From NCBI GenBank assembly GCA_958295665.1, contig OY282560.1, positions 194,489,011 to 194,553,010 of the forward strand: a stretch of DNA of 64,000 nucleotides, in the 5' to 3' direction. The first letter of the stretch is position 1. Every line of letters begins with the position of its first letter. The stretch comes from Tipula vernalis. Lineage: Eukaryota; Arthropoda; Insecta; Diptera; Tipulidae. This document shows positions 33,401-43,828 of this stretch, piece after piece. The translations under genes and the position numbers were made by a program. The notes beneath the pieces were generated by a model. It was not told the origin of the DNA, ran no database searches, and was given only the letters and a program-made list of their open reading frames with translations.

Positions 33401-34639
33401 AAAAATATTTTTCAAAATGTTCTGCATTTTCCTGCCACCTGTTCACAAATAGATAAAAAACAAAGCGGATTTTGGTCTGAAATTACTTTTAGAAATTTTT
33501 CGGGGCAAAACATGTGAATAGCCTATATGTGGCTTGTTCACAATTTTTGATCGCCTGAAATAATTTTGGCATTTCGTCATCCTTGAGCGTGAATTTATAT
33601 AAAACCCAAAATTTTCAACAAATTGACATAATCTGGCATTTTGATATTGTGTTAAAAATCCGCGATCGATAAAAACTAGCATAACTAATTGATTGATTGA
33701 TTGACCAGGGTTACGACCAAGCCTAAGCAAGAATCTTGGATGACGCCGGAACAAAATAAAATAAAATTTTCAAAGAAGACGACAAAAACACGTCTTTCTT
33801 CTTCGAACGTCAACGACCGACCATCAAATAAGTGAAACAGAATAAAACTTTATTCCTGTGTGCAAAATCCTTCACCGGAGTAAGTTAAAATTGGTTAAAC
33901 CTTATCTGATATAGATCAATCAATTATTAATTCTTTTCCAAACTCGGTAGGACCACTTGTAGTTTGAACCTCAATACTCGATAAAAACTAGCGTAACTAA
34001 TACAAAAAAAATGTTAGCTTAAATCAACAGAAAAAGTTGCGGTACATCATTATAACTGTTACTTTTTTAATATGTAGGTTCATTTAGGGCAGCAACGATA
34101 CTGTAGAACGTTGTAACGATGTAAACGGTTCACACATATGGGTTCACACATATACTATATGTTTATTTATTTAGCGAAAATTTCTGACGGACAAAGCTGT
34201 TTTAGAATTAGTCAATCTGCTGTCGGTGTTATTAACTATTATTAACAGTTTATGATTTTTAAGTCAATTTATAGTATGTAAAAAAAAGTCTGGGAGAGAT
34301 TTTTATTCTCGTGTGGTTTTTTTTTTTTTTTAAATTTAATGGAATACTTTGGAGAACAATTATTTGAAAATTTGTGTTCCTCAAGACTCCTCTGGGTAAA
34401 TTCGAAACAATATTAAAAAGAACCATAGAGAATACAGTTGATCAAGTTAAGAAGTACATGTGTTAAAATTCTGCAAATCCATTATTAAAATATTCCGTTG
34501 CTTATATCACTATTACACAAATTTCTATTTAAGTATATAAACACGAAAGCTTACCGAAATGACTAGATATTCAGCATATTTTGATTTAAATACTGATAAT
34601 GGTGAGTGCTTAATTTCATCTGTATGCTTCGGGTCCCAT
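30435..34639. other. Long non-coding stretch with two odd islands
   Basis: No complete gene is seen. A short G+C-rich patch (30812-30838, CGGCGGCGAACCGG) stands out in A+T-rich surroundings. A less A+T-rich island at 32055-32245 is open in more than one frame and is listed as a finding. A 23-bp direct repeat (33668-33690 and 33980-34002) is listed separately. The minus frame at 33443-33754 has no recognisable domain. Confidence 0.5.
33668..34002. repeat. 23-bp direct repeat flanking about 290 bp
   Basis: GATAAAAACTAGC followed by AYAACTAAT occurs at 33668-33690 and at 33980-34002 in the same orientation, with 21-22 of 23 bases identical. The enclosed 289 bp are less A+T rich than the flanks. 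This is compatible with a long target-site duplication around a retroposed sequence or with a tandem duplication remnant. Confidence 0.45.
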
Positions 34640-34965
34640 TTAAAACGCGATATTTTAAAACGCCATATTACAAAAAGTGATATGGTACAAAACGCGATAT
34701 AGTACAAAACGCTATAATTTAAAATGCGATGTGGTAAAAAACGAGATATGTAAAAAACGCGATATTTCAAAACGCATATCCTTGTTCCATCGTAGATGTT
34801 CAATTTCATCTAAAGATGAAGGAAAATTTTATTAAATGAAGGAAGATTAATAATTTTAAGATATCGCGTTTTGTGTTTTGTTTTTTCAATGTCACGTTTT
34901 GAAATATCGCATTTTGCACCATATCGCGTTTTGTACTATTTTGAAATATCGCGTTTTGTACCATT
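34640..34965. repeat. Fold-back repeat built from short tandem units
   Basis: The left arm (34640-34785) holds several variants of GTACAAAACGCGATAT and TTTCAAAACGCGATAT. The right arm (34860-34965) holds the same units in reverse complement (ATATCGCGTTTTGTAC). The central spacer is about 75 bp. Each arm is itself a tandem array of roughly 20-25 bp. This is the architecture of fold-back elements, whose long inverted termini consist of small direct repeats. No transposase is visible. Confidence 0.75.
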
Positions 34966-35032
34966 ATACTGGCTGTTACTGTATTATATTCAACCCTAAT
35001 ATATTTTCTGTTTATGTTATTATAATTGCTTA

Positions 35033-35640
35033 AAATCGACAAGTGTGTAGTTGCATTTTCTTTACAATTATATTGTTGGTGGCGATGAATTTTATAATAT
35101 TTAATTCGTTGAGGTAGTCAAATTCAAACATGCGGATATTATTTAAACGATGAACCAAATGATAATATACCGCTATTCTTTGTTGATAAGCATGCTGTGA
35201 AGATTGTGTAATCGGTTTGGATTGGTTCTTGGTATATGCCAAATATGTGTTTATGGTCGACTTTTTTTATTGTTAAATCCAGGAAATTAATTATGTTGTT
35301 TGACTCTATTTCCACTGTGAATTTTATTTTAGGGTACATGGAATTATTATATTGGTACAGCTGGTTTAATTGTCTGACAGTCCCTTTAAATAAGAATAAA
35401 ATACCGTATACATATCTCTGATATAATATTTGTGAAAAGTCTGTTTTCTATGTTCAAAATATGAGTGCACTTGATAAAATTCCAATAAATGTTGGCCAAT
35501 GTTCCTGATAATGGGCTTCCCATTGGAAATCCATCTGGTTATATATAGGATTCATTTTGATACTGAAAATAATTCTACTTAGTGATAACATTCAGTAGAT
35601 TAGATCGTTTTTTGACGTATAATAGTATTTGACTATATTT
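35033..35640 (-). pseudogene. Penelope-like reverse transcriptase fragment
   Basis: Read on the minus strand from 35640, the pieces are FPMGSPLSGTLANIYW, YIRDMYTVFYF in place of the YVDD-type catalytic box, and GTVRQLNQLYQYN. These are followed by an open 66-residue frame with IESNNIINFLDLTIKK and HIFGIYQEPIQTDYTI. The last two blocks (NFLDLTI and IYRKPTxTD) identify Penelope-like elements. Frameshifts separate the blocks and the Asp pair is RD, so the protein is dead. The endonuclease (GIY-YIG) part is not found to the left, where the fold-back repeat begins. Confidence 0.82.
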
Positions 35641-36140
35641 TCGGAGAACAATTTTGGCCTGGAATTCCTTTTTACGTAGTTGTTTCACTAAATCTCTTTT
35701 TCAAAAGTTATTTCAGTTACAAATCCATAAAGAATTCCATTCTTTTGACTTAAATGCCTTTTTAGTTTTTTGATTGAACTTCCTTCTGAAAGCGCATTTT
35801 AGTCTAAAACTATTTTGTTTAAATTGCCTTTTAATTTTTGACTTAAACTCTTTGTTAATTGAACTGCTTTCGACTGCGGCCCCGGAACCAACGTAAAGGT
35901 CAAAAAAAGGATTTCAGTCAAAAAACAAACCAAACAAGAGGTATTCCAATCGAAAAACTTGTGACTGGAATGCCTTTAAGAAGGTTGTTCAGTCCAAATA
36001 CCCAAAGGGTCTCAGAGTCAAACTGTTTTCTGACCGAAAGACTTTTTTTTTACTGAAGTTCCTTTTTAAACGGAGTTTTAGTCATAATAATTGTATGGGA
36101 AATTTTAAGACTGAAACGCGTTTCGTTTTTAGACTGAAAT
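35641..36140. repeat. Degenerate short repeats around TCAGTC / TTTTTAGACTGAAA
   Basis: Irregular copies of words such as GACTGAAA, CAGTCAAAA, TTTTTAGTCT and TTCCTTTTT recur about every 30-40 bp in both orientations. They surround one G+C-rich patch (ACTGCGGCCCCGGAACC near 35872). It looks like a decayed minisatellite or fold-back terminus. No gene is seen. Confidence 0.4.
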
Positions 36141-39100
36141 ATTTTTAGTGGAATTTTCGGAGCCAAAAATCATTTCTACTTCTAAATACGAATGTTACAC
36201 AACGATTGTACACATAACATTTGAATTTGAGTTTAAATGGCACAAGATGTCTCTGTGTAATTCTACAAGAGTTTTTGATTTTACAAATACCACGGGTCTT
36301 ACTGTATGCGCACACCTTACTATTTTAGGCAAATCTGAGTAACAAATCTATAATGGACAATACAGTTTTTAGTGAAGTATCAATGATCTGCAAAATCGAA
36401 CTGAATATAGGGGGTTGGATTCTGCTTATAGAGAGGAGACACTGTAAAATTGAATATTATTTTATATTTATTATTCAGAAAACATGATCAATATTTAAAA
36501 TAAAATAACGAGTGTGATAACTCCGTGCGTCATGTCGGGATCACTACATTTTAGCGCTATCAGTAGAAGCGATACGAGCTATCTATCAGTAGAAGCGATA
36601 CAAACGTGTTTCCTTTGACCGAAGGTGGACAAAACATTAATGAATTTAACACAAATCCGCAATTCGCCCCAATATATTGTCGATACAATACTAACCCAAC
36701 GAATTAAGCCAACCACAACACAATTTAAAACATTTGTGGTAATTAAAATTTCTGGTTGTTTTTCAGCTAAATGTAGTGTGTTCCTTTAATCTGTCTTTGA
36801 AAGGTTGACGCAATTGTTGAAGCAATTTCCATTATCATAAATATTAATTTACGAAAAAACTCAAATTTTATAGACATTTTATAAATTTTAAATTTAACTT
36901 GGGCCGCACTTTCATAATTGTGTTTTTGGATTTTTTATTTTTTTTTTTTTTTTTTTTCGGGATTTTCGGGAGCGATACAATTACTTTGATTTGTCTCTCT
37001 GAAAGGTTGACGAAACGAAATCCAGTTTCATAAATTTTAACATATTTACTTAAGATTTTAGTTTTCTTGATTTTGGTTTTTCTGAATTTTTTTGTTTCCG
37101 GATTTATTTTTATTTTTTTGGATTTCTTTTTCGGGATTTTTAGATTATGTATTGTTTTTTTCTAGATAAAGTAGGAAACCACCTTATGTCGCTTGAGTTA
37201 CGCTTAATCAGATAAAAAATATTAATTTTTATATTTTCATCGAGATCCACATGTCTCTTAAGGACTTTTGAAAGTAAATTGTTCTTTTCTACATTAATTT
37301 TGCATAAGAGCCAGCAACCGGTCAAAAAGATGACCACATAGCATAGAAAAATTTACTATTGCAATAAATAAAAATCTCAAAATTCTCCATTCAATTTATC
37401 ATCACAATCTCAACTCTTTGACAATAAACAAAGTACTTACGCCATTCACGAACCAGCAAAAGGTTACCATATTGTATTAAGTATCTTTATAGTGTAAATA
37501 TTAAAACGTAGACCACGTGGGATACCATCATATTCATGAACGAAAAAATCCCGAGAAAAAATACGGAAACTTACAAAGTAAACCGCCCCTCGAAAAGGAA
37601 AACCCCATTAATTTTTTTTTACTACAATATGAAAACAAAAGGAATCTACATAATTTCATGTCTTCCTTGTGCGGAAAGGAACAATGCTAAGCGGCTTTGG
37701 GGTCCTCTATTTTTAGTATGTGAATAATTATTAAAAAACATAAATTTTTCAAAAATGCTACTATTTCTGGAAATGTTAGACTTTTTAAAAATCGTCAAAA
37801 CGGTGGTTTGGGGGCGGCAGTTCCCATTTTGTAAGGTATAAAACGAATTAAAAAATATTTCCAACATTTGTTATATTTTAAAAATTTAATACATTCTATC
37901 AAAAAGCAGCTTTTACAAAAAGTAAATATATTTTGTAAAAATTATACTGATATTTAGAATAATTTTTTGGAAATTTTTCTAACATCTAAAACATTTGAAA
38001 AATGGAGGTGTGACCAACACGACAAACAACAAAAATAATTGATTCTTTTGTAATTTTTTCTTTATTTTTGTTTCCTTTAAGTTTAAAAAAAAAAACATTT
38101 TGAAAAATGTACGTAATAGCTTTTCTGTAAATCTTATACTTTTTGATATATTTGAATAATAAATGTTGTGTCCCCCAGGAGTGGCCAACTTCGGTTGGCC
38201 GATTTACACTAAATTTTACTGGGAACTACAGTTTCACTTCGATTGGTTAAACTATCCATGGATTGTAGAGAGGACACAGATGGACAGACAGACACCACTT
38301 TGAAATACCAATTTTTCGGATTCAGCGGACCTCAAAACAGATAGAGCTCAAAAAATCTCAAGGTACCAAAATTTTCATGATTACAACCACACCTTTTACT
38401 TTTATTTAATGTAGTTTTAAATTTTGTTCTAACATTTTGTTAGTTCATATAATTTTGCAGTCAAAAAATTAAAGTTAAGACTATTTCTGAAATTAAATCC
38501 AAATAATACAAAATTTCGTGCTCTGGAAAATTTTAAGATAAACAAGATTACAAATTTGTAAATATTTATCATTGATGTAAAATTTAAGGAAGCGTCTAAT
38601 AGTACCAAAAAATTGGAAAACATTTATGAATAATGAAAATTGAACAACAAAATAATTTAAAGATTAACACAACTTTTATGGATTTTATAACAAAATATTC
38701 AAATTGTAATTACAGGATTTAAAATATTTTAATAATTTTAAGAATTAAGAAATTTTGCACAACTTATGATTTTCATATTTTTCTATAATACATACTTACA
38801 TTTAATTTTTAAGATTGAAATTTTCTTTTAATTTTGAGTTCTATAAAATTACGTTTCATAATTTAAATTGAAAACTGATTGATTTGGACAGGATACGTAG
38901 CTGGCTTTATTTTTAATTTTACCAAAAGTATCATTGACCCCAGAATATTAAAACAAAGTATTTATTTTAAAAATGTACTGAAAAGAGTTTTTATATGTGT
39001 ATATATATGGTGAAAAATACGTCAAATCACCAATTTTTGGAAGTCATGTTTTAATTTTATGATTTTTATGTTTTGACTTTTTAGTCTTAAATAAAAAAAA

Positions 39101-39809
39101 AAATTGTAGAACGTGATTTTTTTTATTGTTATTGTTGTTTAAAATACAGGTTGTCAAATTTTGAGAAAAATGATGAACATGATGTTGTGTTTAGGGCTAT
39201 AAAAGGAAAAATAAATATCCGATTGGTAAGTTAATACGGATTAATAAAAAAATAAAAAAATGGTAAGTTCTTTAATTTCTTCATTTTCAAATTTCCCGCC
39301 AAAATTTTATTTTTGAATTTTCTCAATGATGATCGTCCAATTTTTTTTTTTTTTTTTTTTTTAAATTTTACGTCCTTTAATTCTATTGAACATACTAAAA
39401 ACTTGCGCTAGTAAAATTTTTCGTTTTCGTGCAAAATACGTTTAAGTATGACTCACCTATTTTGAAAATTTCAAAAATCGAATGGTAGATTTTTGTTCCT
39501 CTTACAAAAACTCGATTTTATTTAATTTTTCCAGGTTAATTTTTTCTCTCGTTTTTGTGATTCAAAATTAAATTTAAAACAAAAAATATTGACAGTAAAA
39601 AAATTTATTGCAAAATAAGGATAGAAATTTATCTTTATATTTATTTTTTAAGATATTTATACGGGTAAATTTTACATGTTATATAATCTTCACTATTTTG
39701 AATATTTTTTACATTTTAAGTAGCATTCTGTTGAAGGTATAACTGCATGAAATTCGCGAGTCCCTTTTATTGTTTTCAAGTTCTCTAATCTACTGCCTAG
39801 TTCGATTTG
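36141..39809. other. A+T-rich non-coding stretch
   Basis: No supported gene. Poly(T) tracts lie near 36940-36957 and 39340-39361. CTATCAGTAGAAGCGATAC is duplicated 25 bp apart near 36560-36600. Near 38270-38310 the tract GGACAGACAGACACC is a common simple-sequence patch in fly intergenic DNA. Open frames here have no domains. Confidence 0.55.
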
Positions 39810-41611
39810 TTACAATTTATATTCAATATCTGAACAAAATTCAAAAACCATATCAGTTTTCAACGTGAGACTGGCTCTGGATGCCATTCTCTTAACAGTA
39901 CCTCCGTCAGCAGTTGCGTGATAATGCCACTCACAATCAACTCCAAAATCCTCTTTGTGTTTAGTTATATTCAAAATTTTTTTTTTATTTTTATAATGTG
40001 TTACTGCACCATCTGTGACATAGTAAATTTTAGATAATTCCGGAATTTTTGTTTTTAAAAACTGCAATAATTTTTCTATGAACATGTGAACTGCTACAGC
40101 GTCATGATGAAGAAAATCTGATATTAAAATGAAGCTGTGGTGCTGCAATATCCCTCCCTCAGTTTTGTAAATTTCAAATGGATGAATAATCGCTTGTTTG
40201 TTGTTCCAATGAAAACCCTGTGCTGCATTTTGCATTATAAACGCATAATTTTCTGCAAAATCACAAGAAATAAGTACTTCTGTTGGCTCCAGAGTTAACT
40301 TTTTATTTTTTATGGAATTGGATTGTATTAGTGATATAAAGCAATGAGGAATCCAATTTTTCAGCTTAATTATGAAGTAATCCAGAAATTCGTCTAATGG
40401 TTTTGAATACTTTTCCAAATTGCATCGGTCAGTTGAAACCCACTGACTAAACGCGAAAATTATCCAATCCTGGGCAGTTCTCGCATTGCAAAAGATAACA
40501 TGTTGATCGTGGATCTTTACATAGTATTAATGAAATCCAGTTCTGGTATCGCGAAATTGTTCCATTGGTGACAGTTTCCAGCCTAGTTATACGAATAATT
40601 AATTTGACATTTTGATGTATTATACAAACGCACACTGTATGCGTTCCGCTGCTTCCTGGTTGAACACAGTTTTTAGGACGTATCAGAGAAAATTTAGAAA
40701 ACCCAATTTTTTTTTATTCATCATCCTTTAATTTCAACTTGTAGCCCTCATAGCACTATTTTAATAAGCACATCGTTAGATGATTCTGAACTTTAACTTT
40801 ATCAATAGTTAAACAATCGTTTTTCCCAGCCATTATACGACTAACATCATCATCGTTATAATATTCTAGCACTGAATGCCTGAGTTCATCACTGATCCGT
40901 TTTCCAACTTTGGGTGCTGGCAGGTTCAGTGACCCATTCTTGTTTTGAATATTTTTAGCTGTCCGTACCATATATTGGGTTGTGTTGAATTCTTCCTGGA
41001 TTTGTTAGATAGCAGCTGTATTTTATCACAATTTTTCTCTAAATGTCGGAATTTGATTTTTAGTTGATCCATGAATTCATCATAAAGACGTGCCTTATAA
41101 TGATTTTCCTCTGAGAGAGTCAAAATAGGTTCTATTCCAGATACCAAAGATGTTGATGATGTCGGTAATGCGGTAGTTAAATTTAATTAATTTTTTCTGC
41201 TTATGATATTGCCTGGATTCCAACTTACTTGGATATTTAGGGGACATGCCAATGTCTGGTAATATCTTATTAAGTTTTTCCTGAACGAGATCACTTTTAT
41301 TTGGCATTCCTCACTTTTACTCATACTCGAAATATTCTCGTCATTGACTGTTGATGATGTCTCCGGAGTAATAGGTGAATTTAATGAATTATTAACCGGT
41401 GATTCCCGTTTTCAACTTTCTGACGGATATTAGTCACCCGGTAATAAAATGATGTACAAATCGATGAATTTTCAGTTACATGAATCGAGCGCGGCAAACG
41501 AATTTTAATATAATTTACACACACACACATATAATATACATTTACATTTCTTAAACTTTTAGAACATTTAAACTCAGGAAACGGCTTCCAACACTTTTTG
41601 TACCCAACCAT
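39810..41611 (-). pseudogene. Transposase-like protein of an arthropod DNA transposon, broken
   Basis: The minus strand reads piecewise as one long protein. From the N-terminal side: a Cys/Lys-rich start (VGYKKCWKPFPEFKCSKSLRN), a linker with KSDLVQEKLNKILPDIGMSP, RISDELRHSVLEYYNDDDVSR, GSSGTHTVCVCIIHQNVKL and CYLLQCENCPGLDNF. Next is a 202-codon frame with VLISCDFAENYAFIMQNAAQ, FHWNNKQAIIHPF, ILISDFLHHDAVAVHMF, YYVTDGAVTHYKNKKK and GGTVKRMASRAS. I know this block order from proteins found widely in insects and other invertebrates and usually left unnamed. The Asp residues in CDFAENY and in TDGA are likely catalytic. Frameshifts divide it into at least five pieces. A Sola-type assignment is possible but unproven. 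Confidence 0.7.
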
Positions 41612-41810
41612 TATTACACTTACTATTTGTAATAATTTTGATGTTATTTAAATAAGCAAATGATTTAAATAGAACTTCACAAGTTAAACTAACTGAAATA
41701 TTAATTTAAACACTAATTTATACCTAAACATGTTAACAAAAACCACTGGTTATATTTTATGTTGTTTTACATGCCTACCTACCCCTTCTTTTATAATTAA
41801 ATTAATAATA

Positions 41811-41837
41811 ATTATATATATATATATATTTAAATTA

Positions 41838-41930
<93 letters not shown>

Positions 41931-41935
41931 AAATA

Positions 41936-42016
<81 letters not shown>
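41811..42016. repeat. (TA)n microsatellite, about 200 bp
   Basis: Nearly pure alternating TA is interrupted near 41830 and at 41925-41945 by ATATAAAATATATTT-like imperfections. Such tracts extrude cruciforms and are prone to assembly error. The apparent open frame across it is an artefact of the dinucleotide repeat. Confidence 0.95.
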
Positions 42017-42730
42017 ATCTCTAGTTTTACCAACCACTACTGATTTTATCTATCTTTATTCAGACAAGAAGCAGCATAATAATCATAATAATTTAAATAA
42101 TAATCATCGAAGAATGGAAAAAATATTTTGAAAAGAATATTAAGAAAATTTATATTTTTACTATCTGCCGCATTGTTGGCTGAACAAAGAGAAACGAAAA
42201 TAATCACGACGGTTATCTTGATGATAATGGAATAAAGATGAAACGCTGATCGAATATAAAAACTTCCATCTACAATATTTTGGTGCCCTAGTTTTGGTAT
42301 TAATTTTCATTATTATATTGTTAAATATTCCAGTACAGCGCATAAACTTAATTGATCAACAGCTTAAATTTATTTATTTTTATTTTTTAATATTTAAATC
42401 GTAATCAATGATGATTGTAAGTTAATGGCTGTAATTTTATGTACGGGATAATGATTTTGTAGATAGATAAAATAGGATGACATATGTAATATAGGGATGT
42501 TAATTTATTAATAATTTAAAATAATAATTTGGACAAAACGCAACATTTCATTATAAACCAGTTGTTTAGTCAGTTATACATAAAAGTTTGATAGTTTTGA
42601 TAGCAAATTAAACAAGAACATTAGTACAAATCTGGAACATACGAGTAACAGCTATTAATAGATAATAAAATATCATAAAAAGTTTTAAAACGATTTAGTG
42701 TAATAATTTTTATGCGCTTTGTTTGTCGTA
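42017..42730. other. Non-coding A+T-rich stretch left of the mariner
   Basis: I see no gene or recognisable element between the TA microsatellite and the mariner left terminal repeat. A frame continuing from the transposase crosses the terminal repeat into this DNA but has no conserved content. Confidence 0.6.
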
Positions 42731-42757
42731 TACCACCTTGATTAAAAAGTTCCCGGA
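42731..42757 (+). repeat. mariner terminal inverted repeat, left (transposase 3' side), with TA
   Basis: TA then CCACCTTGATTAAAAAGTTC and CCGGA. It is the reverse complement of 62851-62877 except for one base (T here, C there). The transposase reading frame runs into it without a stop at the usual place. Confidence 0.88.
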
Positions 42758-42759
42758 TT

Positions 42760-43828
42760 TTATTCAGAAAATTAAAAATACAAGTTTTTAAATCTAAAGC
42801 TATATTGTCCCCTTCAAAGTAATCCCCATCGACTACAACAAACTTATGCCAGCGCTTGATCCAATCCTCGGAACATTTTTTATATTCGGTTTTCTGTATG
42901 TCCATCAGTGCTTCCTGCGATTTTCCCATTATTTGCTCTCGGCTGCTGAAACGCGTTTCCCGTAATGGTTTTTTAACTCGATTGAACAGAAAGAAGTCAC
43001 AGGGAGCCAAATCAGGTGAATTCGGTGGCTGTTGGATGGTATTTGTTGCATTTTTCGTCACAAAAATTACGAATAATGATGGCACTGTGCGACGGTGCGT
43101 TATCATGGTGCAAAATCCACGAGTTTTCTGGTCTCTTTCGGCGAATTGCTTCACGCAAACGTCTCATAACGCCCAAATTTTTTGTTTACGGTCTGGCCTT
43201 TTGGCAAAAATTCATGATGCACTACACCGTTGTAATCCATGGAAACCGTTAGTATTGCTTTCTTTTTTGACTGAAAACAACGTGGTTTTTTTGGTCTCGG
43301 CTAATTTGGTGAATGCCATTCACTTGCCTGATGTCTCGATTGCGTGTCGTACTCATAAACCTACGTTTCTTCTCCAGATTTGATCCTTTTGATGAATGTG
43401 GGATCGGATTCAGCCTCGCAAATTATGTGTTTTGCGTCGTAAACACGGTCTGTTTTTTTGCATGAAATTGAGGTTTTTTGGCACCAACTTTGCTGCTACA
43501 CGACGGAAACCCAAATCAATAACCAAAATGTCTTGGACGGTTCCGTAGGAACTTTTCAAGTCCTCCGCTATCTCTCTGATGGTTAATTTGCGGTTATTGA
43601 CCAACATTTCTTTTACTTTATCAATGTTTTCGTCGGTTTTCGATCTCGATGGTCTGCCACTGCGTTCATCATCTTCGATTGAATCACGAACACTTTTAAA
43701 CCGATCTTGCCACTGGTAAACGACCGTTTTCCTTAGAGAATCGTTGCCGAAACACTTTTCCAACATTTCAAATTTTCGCGGATCATTAAAACCGTTTTTT
43801 ACGCAAAATTTAATGCAAGTTCGTCTAA
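42760..43828 (-). pseudogene. mariner transposase (DD34D type), degenerate
   Basis: The transposase cuts and pastes the element at TA sites. The N-terminal DNA-binding part is visible as RRTCIKFCVKNGFN, VVYQWQDRFKSVRDSIED, RSGRPSRSKTDENIDKV and IREIAEDLKSSYGTVQDI, followed by LGFRRVAAKLVPKNLNFMQK. The first catalytic block reads SGEET, with Glu in place of the usual Asp and a stop where Trp is expected. The second Asp is kept in HHDNAPSHSA and the third in NSPDLAPCDFFLF. The spacing between them is about 14 nt short of DD34D, with a frameshift. C-terminal blocks EDWIKRWHKFVVVDG and YFEGDNIAL are present. There is no ATG start, because upstream codons come from satellite sequence. Confidence 0.88.

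Noticed and set aside
41830..42033. 67-codon Tyr-Ile repeat frame
   Set aside because: Pure translation of the TA microsatellite.
42856..43383. Plus-strand 175-codon open frame
   Set aside because: It is antisense to the mariner transposase, whose conserved blocks are on the minus strand.
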